Of a stretch of 64,000 nucleotides of DNA, positions 22,391-33,350 are shown piece by piece. A program made the position numbers and the translations under genes. Every line of letters starts with the position of its first letter. The stretch's first letter is position 1. This DNA is from Stenogyne calaminthoides. Taxonomy: Eukaryota > Streptophyta > Magnoliopsida > Lamiales > Lamiaceae. Under the pieces are notes generated by a model. That model searched no databases. It had not been told where the DNA came from and saw nothing but the letters and a program-made list of their open reading frames with translations. Where the stretch lies: assembly GCA_037126765.1 (NCBI GenBank), contig JBBCBC010000034.1, forward strand, positions 16,800,691-16,864,690, given 5' to 3'.

Positions 22391-22400
22391 TATAAGTGAA
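22391..22400 (+). promoter_or_regulatory. possible TATA box of the cysteine-rich peptide gene
   Basis: TATAAGTGAA, 68 bp before the ATG at 22468. The distance fits a short 5' UTR. Weak evidence by itself. Confidence 0.4.
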
Positions 22401-22467
22401 TAGTCTGCATTACATTTTTATAACTACTCCAAAGAATTCATTATTTAATAAGAGAAACAATATAACA

Positions 22468-22820
22468 ATGGCTTCCCCAAAGTTGATAGCTTCTGTCATA
22501 TTCTTGCTTGTTGTTCTAGGTTCTCTCTCTCTCTCTCTACTTTTTTGTTATAATTAAAATGTGTGTTATATTCTATGTGAATTAATTAAAAATATATATG
22601 TTCTTTTTATGATTGATATGCAGATTTAGCAGGAACAATATATGCAGCGTCATTTTGCAAGATTGACGGTGATTGCCAGAAAATAATAAAATGCATAGAT
22701 AGTAAAATTAGGTGTTGTGGTGGAAATTGTCTGTGTGTCAAAACCCTCACTAACGGTTGTCGTCTTCCTGCTACTATTTCTCATGATCATCATCAAACCA
22801 CAACCCAAAACGCACATTGA
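22468..22820 (+). CDS. small secreted eight-cysteine peptide (defensin-like class), two exons
   Basis: Exon 1 is 22468-22519 and exon 2 is 22624-22820. The 104-bp intron is GT...AG, with donor CTAG|GTTCTC and acceptor ATATGCAG|A. The spliced frame encodes 82 residues ending in TGA. Residues 1-26 form a clear signal peptide: MASPKL, then a hydrophobic core to VVL, then likely cleavage after the Ala-Ala at 25-26. The mature part has eight Cys at 29, 35, 41, 48, 49, 53, 55 and 63, i.e. C-x5-C-x5-C-x6-CC-x3-C-x-C-x7-C, then a His/Thr-rich tail of about 19 residues. The intron in or just after the signal peptide and the CxC pair are typical of plant defensin-like/LCR genes, but the spacing, especially the adjacent CC, does not fit the classic defensin scaffold. 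Related plant peptides act as antimicrobials, pollen or symbiosis signals; I cannot say which here. A possible AATAAA signal lies at 22884. Confidence 0.7.
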
Positions 22821-23765
22821 TATATTGTTTTGTAACTTGAAATTTCTGAAAACTCCAAATAATTAATCTCATTGCATTAAATTAATAAATGTCTACTTCT
22901 CAACTACTAAACTATGTTAATTATTATTATTATTATTATGATTAATGATAATTATCTTGATATTCATTGAATTGTGACAAAAGGATTTAAATTAAATTTT
23001 AAATTGAGAGAAAAGTAAAATTTCAGCAATTAATGTCCAATATATAATTCAAGAAATTTGACGAAAATCCATGTGCGTCACATCACACATTGAGGCCAAT
23101 TTTCCAATTTGCAGGACTAGTATTGAAATTTTGGAATTAATGAGAAGCATTTGGGGACACAACCATAATTACATGACAAAAAATTATTCTTGAATGACAT
23201 ATGATGTCTTGATGAATTTTTTTATTAATCAAAATGATGAAAGGGCTACGTACACTTCCTTGCTCATGCATGACTATTTTTTTTTAAACCAAATACAATA
23301 ATTTATTTTAAGGTCAACCTAGCTGGACATGGTTCGAATATCTCAATTGTTCACACAACCTTGTACAAACAATCTTAAATTAATTAATATATACACAACG
23401 TACATATGGGATATTGGGAACTATAGTTTGCAAGAAAACAATGTAGACAATGAAGAAAAGGACATTCTTTTTTAGTGGAGATCTAGATGAAGATTGATTT
23501 AAAACCTTCTTTTTATACAAAGTGATGACAAAGAAGAAAGTGAATATGGCAGGCCATAATTATCACAGCTATATATATATATCTCTTTGTGTTTATATAT
23601 ACATACATGTGTGTATATATATAACACTTTGGCACAATTTTGGCTAAAGATTTTTAAATCAAGCTGTTTTTTTAATATTTTTTGGCAAATTATATAAAAA
23701 AAAATCAATCGAACAGTATTAGTTCATGTGAAGAAAAATATCGACTCATAAGATAAAAGATATTA
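22821..23765. other. AT-rich intergenic sequence downstream of the peptide gene
   Basis: Contains a candidate polyadenylation signal at 22884-22889, a TTA/ATT microsatellite near 22921-22940 and a TA/GT-rich patch at 23570-23620. No further exon was found. Confidence 0.6.
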
Positions 23766-24028
23766 CTCCATTCGTCCAATAAATATAGGTCCCATTTTCT
23801 TTTTAGATTGTCTCAAATTATAATCTCCTTTCTTATTAAATGCGTGTAAATTATTTAAAATATCCCCATTTAATGTATATAGAGATTAAACATTATTGGC
23901 TTTGTATTCAAAAGATAAAGGCATACCATGAATTTTATATAAGCTAATCCAGAATTCCAATCCCAATAAATAATATTTTATAGATTTTTCTGAAAAAAAT
24001 GAAATGGGACTATCTTAGTTAATTGGAG
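23766..24028. mobile_element. Stowaway-like (Tc1/mariner) MITE
   Basis: Starts CTCCATTCGTCC and continues TAGGTCCCATTTTC; the right end is GAAATGGGACTA...TTGGAG, its imperfect inverted complement. Flanked by TA on both sides (23764-23765, 24029-24030). The CTCCxTCxGTCC start, TA target and 263-bp length are characteristic of Stowaway MITEs. Non-coding. Confidence 0.8.
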
Positions 24029-24030
24029 TA

Positions 24031-26862
24031 ATTGTATATATTAAACGTATAATAATCTTTTTCAGCCTACAAATTAATATTCTTTCCGTATGAGTTAACA
24101 TTTTACCCCGTATGATTAATTCACATTATATATTTCAATATTTTTATTTTCATGAATGAGTCAAATTTTGATGAAAATTAAATAAAATTTTGGCTATAAA
24201 GAGAGATTAGGGTTGGTAGGCTTGTAGTAAGTATTATTGATGATTATTCCCTCCTCCACTTCCATTTCCTGCGTACCCCATGCAGCCGATTTTCTTGTCC
24301 TGTCAATGCTTTTCCAACCTAAAGTTCTTACAACCCAAAAACATTAGCATATGCAATTGTGGTGAATAATCATCAATTTTCTCTTTTTTCTAGTTTTATC
24401 AATATTTTTTCAGCTTCATATCATCATGCTGGTTTTGCTAATGGAACTAGAATTATTACCATAAAGTTTTAAAGTGCAACAAAAATTTAAAGATAAAGAC
24501 TCTTTACTTCTTTCATAGATCATTGTTACATGTTATCAACTGTTAGGCATACAGTTCTGTACTTCTATTTCAATTTTAAATAATAGTACCATTTCTTTAG
24601 TACGTATATCGTTCATTTTAAATATTACAAATTTAGTGTGAAGTAAAAAAATTAACTACATTACATGACTTTACTTCCTATGTTTCTGTCCTTGCATTCT
24701 TTACATTAACTGTTCACTTCTGCCCTTTGAATTTTGTTTTATGTTTATTTTAATTTCCCATATACTACTAATTTTATTTTATTTTGGGTAACAAAGAGTT
24801 ATAATATTTGGCTAAACAATCAATCCCAAAACTAAACTTCTATGCTTTTGCCCTGAATTGGGTCAAAAAATCAAATTTGTCATCTCTTAATAGTTAATGG
24901 AGAACAAAAGTTGAAAAAAAAAAAAAGTAAAGTTTGAACAAAGTAGAAATTGACAAAAACAAAATACACACGGGGACATTAACATAGAAAATAAAATGAG
25001 AAACATTTAAAGAATTTTGGCAAAATATAAATGATTATATATATACACGTGTTTTGTCATGTCAAAAAACCGTAGCTAGGTTGCAATTTTGATTTATATC
25101 CATACATACATATAAATACAAATAGATAGAGAGAGACGTTGCATGATGCATGATAGAAAAGGTTATGTATAGAAATGCAAAAAAGCAAATTAAGATGTTG
25201 AGATATATAGATAGGAATTGGTATATATATAATGATAGAAAAGATGTTAGAAATGTTTAGAAAAATGGGTGAGTGGGGTATGATGTGGTGTTCTAAAACG
25301 AAAACTTGCACTTTGTATATCTTTTAGCAATGAGATGGATGGATGTTGTACAGATGTGTGATTTTGTTCTGGAATCCAAATATACATTCTATACTCTGCA
25401 AAAGTTACTTCACTTCATCAATCTATTTGTAGGTCCCCTAACTCTAAATTGTCACCAACCACAACATATTTATTAATTAATTCATTTCACCCCTAATTAA
25501 AGCCTGAGAAAAAGATACTGTCAAAACAATCACTAAAGCAACATCATTCATCTTCATCCATATATGCATAATAAGAGAAATATTGGTTGAAATTCTACTT
25601 AACAAAACGTCCACTATATGACAATGTTTTGAAAATAATTCTTTCATTTTATATACAATCATAAATAGAGTAATTTCTTGCATTGCTCAACGAAGTGAAA
25701 TAGATCAAGTGATTACACTAAAAGAAAATAAAGAATTGATCTACGAATATTACAACATGGCTATAGAATTTTTAATAAAAATAATTTATCCTTGAATAGT
25801 AGGATTGCCTACAATTTCTCAATAATTTTTTTTAATCATATTGGGATCATCATCTTTCAAAGTACTAACTATTTTTTTTGGGACTGAGTACAAAAGTTCG
25901 AAAATAATACAGAGCTTAAGACCCTATACGTACAGACTCTTAGATTAGAAAGCCACATCCTATAAAATAGATCAGGGCGGATGAGATTCTTAAAGACTCC
26001 CCTTGAGCTCGTCAAATTAATAATAAATAGCCTATAAAAATATATTTTATAGGTAAATTTGTTTGTATTCAGTTCTAAATTACACGGTAAAATTAATTTT
26101 TATATAATTGTATTTTTATAAGAAAATAAAAAATCCCTTAAAACAAACATTTTAAAATCACAATTTTTATATAATTATATTTTAAATTTGAGATATAGTT
26201 AAACGGGTTTAAATGGTTTTAAATAGACTTTTAATCTCAATTCTCTTATTAAAATGCAGGTTCGAATCTGTGTGGAATAAATTTTCAATAAAATATTATG
26301 AAGGTTAATTTATTTTGGGGATTGAATCATATTGATTTTCTCCCACAAGTGTATGTTGCTTCAATTTATAACCCGCTCGATTGAGGAGTCAACATTACGA
26401 ATTGGAGTGTTTCTCGTCTCCTTTATTATAAAAAAAAATAAAAATTAATAATGATAAATATATATCCAGCTAAAATTCCAACAATGGCATGTCACCTACT
26501 AGCAACTTTAATTAGCTATACAACTCGGAATGTCAGTTGTAGAGAACTAGACTAGTAGTTCCAAACACAAATTCCTTTCATTTACTTTTCTTCCATTTTC
26601 TTTTATTTTCCGGTCGTGAAGCTGGAAGCTAAAAAGGGACCAATCAAGTTAATTATACACTTATTTTTTAAACTCAAGACAAAGCCTAGAATCACTTATT
26701 TTCTAAAAAAAATTGTGATTAATAGCTTTAAAAATAAATGTTTTCGAAACATTTAGAGTTTCAAAATAGGTACTTAATTTGAGAATGAGATCAAATATTT
26801 TATAATTAATGTTCCACCTTATATTTTATAATATGAATGAATGACATGTAGAATAATAAAAA
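24031..26862. other. AT-rich intergenic sequence
   Basis: No supported gene. An exact 14-bp inverted pair, ATTGATGATTATTC at 24236-24249 and its complement at 24364-24377, encloses 114 bp. Near 26265 a GGTTCGAATCT word resembles a pol III B box, but no A box is convincing. Several short ORFs (25057-25311, 25477-25683 on the minus strand) look random. Confidence 0.55.
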
Positions 26863-27086
26863 GGCTAGGTCTTGTGTGCACCGTGCACTCATAGTGTACT
26901 TTAAAAGCGTGCAATTTGTTATGCTGAAAAGTGCGACTTATTTACACAAAAAAATGCACTGTTAATATGAGAACATAGTTGCATGCTTCTATTTAGAATA
27001 GTTGCACGTTTCTGTTTTGTATAGTTGCATATTTTTAAAATGCACTATGAGTGCACGATGCACTCAGGTGCACATGAGACTCATTC
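26863..27086. mobile_element. foldback MITE family, copy 1 (best preserved)
   Basis: Starts GGCTAGGTCTTGTGTGCACC and ends GGTGCACATGAGACTCATTC, imperfect inverted repeats extending inward through CGTGCACTCATAGTG. A perfect 9-bp target duplication, TAATAAAAA, lies at 26854-26862 and 27087-27095. The centre holds GTTGCA(C/T)-type words. Non-coding; the 9-bp duplication suggests Mutator-superfamily mobilisation. Confidence 0.93.
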
Positions 27087-27571
27087 TAATAAAAAATATC
27101 CAACGAATTACTATATTCAGGGTTTATGTGTTAAAAATCCATCAGGATGAAACACCAATAAAATAAAAAAAGTGGAACATGAAAATCTAACCTTGCAAAA
27201 TTAGGAAATTAAGAATCGTAACTTCGTATATAAATTACTTAGTTTATTTTCATACTCTATTTTATCTATAGTTGGAAAACTGACAAGATGATTGTTGACG
27301 TGAATTCACGTCAATTGTGAAAACGTCGTGACTTTATGTACATTTCAGTTTTGGAACATTAATATATACACGCATACGTGGGTGTTATATGTGTATTTTC
27401 CCAAACTATGGGAAAATAAATAACTCATTACTTCATGAATTGTATCTTCCACTACTACACATTTAGGCTTTAAGAACCAACAGCATGACTTGGACAATTT
27501 TTTTTTCAAAAATTTCTCCAAGTTCACGAACTGGAGAAGCGATTTTATTAAAAAATAAAAATAAAAACAAA

Positions 27572-27666
27572 GACAGCGGTTTCAAACCGTTGTCCTAGAT
27601 CACTTGCACAGCGGTTAATAACCGCTGTCTAAGTAAACACTTGGACAGCGGTTAATAACCGCTGTC
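27572..27666. repeat. CACTA left subterminal repeats
   Basis: Three palindromic units of about 23 bp, each GACAGCGGTT-nnn-AACCGC(T)GTC or close variants, at about 27572, 27607 and 27644. Such repeats are the binding sites of the accessory transposase in En/Spm elements (established for the family). Confidence 0.85.
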
Positions 27667-28248
27667 TTTTTTATATATATATATATCAATCCAGAACCGA
27701 AGACCTAGCTCTGCTCATCCCTTCATTTCTTCTCTCCAATATTATTCCTCCCCCCCCCAAATCGCCGCAAAAACCGAAGACCAAATCACCGCCGTAAATT
27801 TCCTCCTCCTCCAACAAATCATGCCCGTCATGACTGACCTAGCTAGCTTCTCCCTCTCCCCCCAAATCGTCGCGCCCCTCCTCCCTCCCTCTCCTACCCT
27901 CCCCTGCCTCCCCTACCGCCCCCTTAAATCGCCTTCCTCCCCTACCTCCGTCATCCCTCCATATATATATAGGTATTTTTTTGTATATATGTATATATAT
28001 TTTAATTAATATATATATATATGTGTATGTATGTTTGGGATTAATGTTTCCATGATACCATTCTGTTTATAGTTTCACGAAGATATGGACCCAAATGTTG
28101 TTATTCTCTATACGAAAATAATGACTATAATTTTTCGAATTGTTTGTACAATTTTCTGAAAATATTTGAATATATAGTTTTTTTTTCTGAATCTAGGATA
28201 TCTATATATAAATATTGTGTTTATATATATGTTTGAGATTAATTGTTA

Positions 28249-28283
<35 letters not shown>

Positions 28284-28807
28284 TGGGATTAATTATTGTT
28301 AGGATATATATATATGTTTGAGATTAATTGTTAGGATATATATAGCTAATTTGTTATGATTAATTGTTGTTAGTGTGTGATTAATGTTGGTTTAATTATA
28401 TTGTTGTTATTAGTAGTTTGGATTAATTGTTGTTAGTGACTTGAATGAATTTTTGTTAGTGTTAGAAATGAACATTTTGTTAGAGATGAATAATGCACTT
28501 AAGGTGTTTGATAATATGCTTGTGTGAGGATTTAAGCATAAATTAGAATTAATACATTAGGGTATATATTGTCTTGAGAAGTAACAAAAAATTGTGAATG
28601 AGTGAAAAATTGGAAGGATTTCAAAATTAGAAAATTAAAATGAATGTAGATTAAGTATGGTTAGGTATGCTTTTAGGTTTAATACTTTAAGATAATTGTC
28701 TTGAGAAGCAGTCTTCATATTGTATTTCCTATAGGCATCTCTAGTTCCTATAGTTTATTATATTGTTTGTTTTTTGTTTATTAAATGTTGTTTCTTCTGC
28801 TTTACAG
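27667..28807 (+). other. CACTA 5' untranslated region
   Basis: A pyrimidine-rich leader (27720-27960) and then AT-rich, intron-like sequence with several TA microsatellites (longest about 28240-28280) and repeated TTTG(A/G)GATTAATTGTTAG words. It ends in a polypyrimidine tract and TTTACAG acceptor before the first coding exon at 28808. Confidence 0.5.
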
Positions 28808-28811
28808 GATC

Positions 28812-31800
28812 ATGTCTCGTTTGCCATATCCCGGAGATGATGGAGATGATGATGGATATTCTGATGACTTGAGAGAGTGTGACACTGATGCTCCCACCAC
28901 CACTAGCAGCTCCGGGGAGAAGCGCACTCGGGGTATAGTCACCATGTCATCTATTAAGAGAGCTCGTAGCAAGGAGAAAACACTTCAGGTAATTTTATTA
29001 CAATTGAACAGTTTGAAATCGATAAATATATTGATTGATCGTTGAACCTAATTAAATACTATGTTATTGCAGTTATCGTTCAATGAGTTTGGACAGACAA
29101 TAGGAAAAGAGAGTGAGTCGTTGTCCTTCTACATTGGAGCTGCAGTCAGGAGCGTGATCCCTATCGTGCTGCCAGCCAAGGACTGGCGTAGCCCCAAATT
29201 GACTCCTTTGAAGGAAAGATTATGGGACGAGCTTACGATATGTTAATTATATATTTATTGAAAGTTGTAGTATGACCCTTAAATTTACTAAATTGTTATG
29301 TTATATGCGTATAGACTACATTCAGAGGTCTTGACCTCACAAAGAAGAAGCAAATATTGTCGCAAGTTGGAGTAATGACCAAGAATTTTCGGACTTGGTT
29401 GAGAAGTAACACACGAGATCCGGAAACTGGTCTTTACTCGGCTAGTCCTCCTCCGGCGTATCAGAATAGCCCTATGGTGGCTCCATACTGGGAGGAGTTT
29501 GTGAGCAGAGCTATGGAGGATGATTTTCAGGTAAAATTGATCAATGTCATTTCCTCAATTTCTAATGCCCTAAGTTTTTCAGTGTTTATCATATTTCTAT
29601 TATACTGTAGAATCGAAGTAATAAAAATCGCGATCAAGCCAAATCGATGGAGGCGCGATATCGTGGATCGAACAAAGGTTATGCACGAATAAGAGAAAAT
29701 ATGGTGAGATCAAAATCCTAACTTTTAATTTTTTTTATATATTCACTTTTAATATATCTAATAAAGGGACACGTTCATCACTATCGTAGAAAGAAGAAAG
29801 AAGAAAAACTGGAGAGAGTGAACCAATTGTTACCCATTTCGACTTATTTCAGACTACCAGAAAGGGTCGAGATGGGAATATTCACGATCCCAGTGCACAA
29901 CGCATCATCGAAGAAGTGGTAATCTATCCATTAATTTATCTTTCAATTACAAACTATTATTTATAAACAGATAATTAAATAATAATCTTTTGTTTTTGTG
30001 ATTCAGGAGCGTCTATCTCAGACCATGACGCCCGACGACATCCGTATGTTCGGCCCTGATGATCTGTTTGGACGGGCTATGGGTCACCAGGAGCATCCCG
30101 GCCGCTTACGGAGTGTCGGACGAAGACATCTTTAGCAATGGCACCTGGTCTTCAAGCCATGAATATGGTGGGTATACTAACGGAACAGGTTGCCAAGTTG
30201 TCTTAAGATGTGGAACGTTTGAGGTCCGAGAGAAGAACGAGCCACGGAATGTCGTCGAGTGGAGCAAGCTGTGAACATAGTGTCGCTAATGCTATGTTTT
30301 CAGCTAACCCTAGGGATGACTTTATTGAGGCACTTCAAAACGTCTCATAGGTATCAGATATGCATGTCTCACATTTGTTTTAATTAAAGACTAGTGTATT
30401 AAAATTTTCTAACTAAATATCTTATTCGAACAGTCAACGACCTTTTGCTACCTTTATTTGGAGGATCCTGATTGGTTGGTGGCCACAGGCTCGTTGCACA
30501 GCTCCCATGGAATGATTCATGGTCATCCCATCACTCCTGGTTTCGTGAGGGTCACACTCGATGTACCCGTAATCGGAGAAGAGGATTCAGCGGTGCCAAA
30601 ACCAATCGATGAAGCCGTCACAGTCGGAACAGCGGTCGGGCACTTCATCGAATGGCCGAGCAACTTAGTCTCTAGCACCATGAGGGTAAAATATTTGTTA
30701 TTAAAGTTCATTATCTTATTTGTGGTTCTAAATAATATTGCAAATTAATTGTAGAATATGCCAATTCCCACATGAGGCTAAATCGAGGGACTCCAATAAG
30801 CTCGGACTTGGTTATCCCATGATTTGAGACTTAGATCACGATGATCATTTACGATCTAGGGTGCACCGGATGGTATCGTCTAATGCTTTCGATATCGTCA
30901 CAGTTCCCATGCTTGCTCACTTTCATCAGAATACTTTCCAAGAATTCGTCAGTGAGGAACGTGTGTGCGAAGTCTTGAATGACGAGTGGTTGAGTGCAAC
31001 CACCATAGCCCTTTACCTCAGGTATGTGTTTACTAATTCTCAATATTCACTTTTCTCATAGTTTAATTTTCTTTTTAAATATTAATTAAGCGATATATGT
31101 TGGTTAAAGATATTTGGGTGAGGTATATCTCTCCAGAGATAACCGAGCAAGTGGAATGTACTCCTTCGCCTCCCCCCAAGTGTCTTGCATAATAGGTGAT
31201 AGGGTACAGACCACGGATGGGTTCGTTAATCATATGCTGAATCTAACTGGGAGCGATCACCTCATTTTTTTGCCAACAAATGTGGGGTGAGTGATAAACA
31301 TTTCCTTAAAATTTGTATTCATGTTTATAATATTTGCACATATATATGCTAAATTTGCAGTTAATTTTAATATTCTCAATATAATATAGAAACCATTGGG
31401 TCTTTGGTCGCCATACACATGAATACATTAAGTGTGTATTTTATGGACCCAAATTTCATGATGGAGTTTATTCAAATCGCCCTGATCTCGTTTCATATAT
31501 GGAAGCGTAAGTTCATTTTTAATATTCTATACAATGATTTGTTTTACTTTTAAAATTATGCATATTTAATCTATTTTTATTTTTTAATTATAATAATAAT
31601 AGTGTGATGACGATGTATCGAGTCGCCTTCAGTCGAGGCTCAAGATCTAAGTTAAATAAAGTGAACTGGATTAACATTAAGGTAAATTTAATTTAGTAAA
31701 TTATCAAACTAATTAATAGAAAGAAATCATAATTGTAATACGTGATTATATTGTTAATCAACAGGTTCCGAGGCAACGAGATAATGACCATTGTGGACAT

Positions 31801-31968
31801 TTTGTGTGTTGCTTTATAGAAGATATAATCCGCGCTTCTATAACGAACATTCCTCTCAATGTAAGTCAATTTATTGATTTATTTAAATTATTATTGATTG
31901 AATAAAAATTCATACTATATTGATTGATTCGTTGTTTGCAGTTTGTCTATGAACGTGAGCTCAAGTCT
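28812..31968 (+). pseudogene. CACTA gene: Transposase_24-like, DUF8039-like and Ulp1/C48-protease-like regions, exons before the element C insertion
   Basis: Exons by splice signals: 28812-28988, 29073-~29241, ~29313-29530, 29611-29703, 29853-29918, 30007-30350, 30434-30685, 30755-31021, 31110-31286, 31390-31506, 31613-31681, 31765-31860, 31942 onward. Exons 2-5 (LSFNEFGQTIG; DDFQ; NRSNKNRDQAKSMEARYRGS) resemble the Ptta/En/Spm Transposase_24 accessory protein. Exon 7 (LHSSHGMIHGHPITPG ... VGTAVGHFIEWPSNLV) resembles DUF8039, common in CACTA proteins. Exons 10-12 look like a Ulp1 cysteine protease: NHWVFGR with the catalytic His, and RDNDHCGHFVCCFIEDI with the catalytic Cys. In other CACTA elements such domains are fused; the role may be SUMO processing or is unknown. 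Stops in exon 6 (after residue RRHL) and an out-of-frame exon 2-3 junction show it is decayed. The final exon continues at 47517. Confidence 0.75.
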
Positions 31969-33083
31969 TGTTGCGAGTCATTTTTTGTGAAGAGTATTAT
32001 GTGGCTAATTTGGTAACAACTCACAAACAAAACATGTACGTGTTGCGATAAGCTGTAAATAAGATGAATTTGTAGACCCAGTCGTCGGGAAATGACTACT
32101 CTGGGGGCATACCAAGCCAGGATGTGGTATTGCGAGCTTTACACGTACAATATGTGATACACCTTATGAAGATGAATCATTACAGATGAAGATAATTTGG
32201 AGAATTTGCCTCCGGGTGCTAGGGTTTCTAGTAGGAATAAATGATCACTCGAATTTTTTTTTTGTTCCTCACCTCTCAAGCGTGGGTATGACTTTTTGGG
32301 AGATTTTTTCTCCACCTTTCTCTTCTTCTTTTTTCTTCCTTTTATAGCACTCCGGCAAGCATGAGCTGGGTTGGCAAGCATGAGCTGGAGACTTCGGATC
32401 ATGCAAGAACTCACGTAATGCCGCCACGTTTTCAGCTTTCTTTCCTGGTTGATCTTGGAACTTACTTGTTTGTAAAGCACTCTTTTGGTCATCCAAATTA
32501 AACTTTTGTTCGGTTGGATGCTTTGTTCGCCCTTTTAACTATGTCAGTTTTATGCTGGAATATTGTCCTCCTCGAGCACACTGAGCCCTCAGGATGTTGG
32601 ATATCTGAGTGTCGGGCACTCTGCCCATTTGGGATACCTGAGGTCTGCGGACATACTGATCCTCAGGATATCTGAGGTGCGAACATACTGACCCTCAGGA
32701 TATCTGAGGTCTTCGAACATACTAACCCTCAGGATATCTGAGGTCTTCGAACACACTGACCCTCAGGATATCTGAGGTGCGAACATACTGACCCTCAGGA
32801 TATCTGAGGTCTTCGAACATACTGACCCTCAGGATATCTGAGGTGCGAACATACTGACCCTCAAGATATCCGGGTCTTGAACATATCTTGACCCTCGGGA
32901 TATCTCGAGTCTTTTAGCACCGAGTCCTCAGATTTGCTTATGGCCTTCTTGACTTAGCTCATCTGATTCCTTCTTTCCTGACCTAAGTGGCGAATACTTG
33001 TCCATTGAGCATGAATATTTAAATATCACACGTGTCGCTCTTACGTGTTTGATTAAGTCTGAGTTACTATATCGAACACAATA
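31969..33083 (-). repeat. element C 3' LTR (left copy)
   Basis: About 1115 bp; the end reads CGAACACAATA where the right copy has CGAACACAACA. Contains a TATAAAAG box on the minus strand (32339-32346). From 32620 to 32900 it contains a minisatellite of about 33 bp built on CCCTCAGGATATCTGAGG. It has fewer of these units than the right LTR, which explains much of the length difference. Confidence 0.93.
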
Positions 33084-33096
33084 ATACCCCCCAGCC
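33084..33096 (-). promoter_or_regulatory. element C polypurine tract
   Basis: Beside the 3' LTR; reads GCTGGGGGGTATTA on the minus strand. Confidence 0.6.
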
Positions 33097-33196
33097 GAGT
33101 CGCTTTGTATTCGACATGGGGCCCGGCTGTTAGAATCTTATTGGGCCATAGTCGATGTTATTTCGTATTCTGTGCCGGATTTTCGAAATCGAATCC

Positions 33197-33210
33197 AATA
33201 TTTATATATA
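33197..33210 (+). promoter_or_regulatory. possible TATA box of the antisense gene in element C
   Basis: ATATTTATATATACC on the plus strand, followed at suitable distance by a pyrimidine-rich leader (33215-33260) and the ATG at 33351. It lies just inside the element from the 3' LTR, pointing inward. Confidence 0.45.
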
Positions 33211-33350
33211 CCTTGTTTCTCCGCCTTAACCCCTTTTTTCCTCTATCTTTCAATCTTTTCTGTGTCTGAAAATTTCCGGCGAGGGTTTCATCATTCCGGC
33301 GAAGAATTTTACTCAGGTAACCGTCGCATTCTTTCTCTAATTGTGATTAT

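Noticed and set aside
25057..25311. 84-residue hydrophobic minus-strand ORF
   Set aside because: AT-rich Ile/Tyr/Leu composition, no domain, no promoter or splice support.
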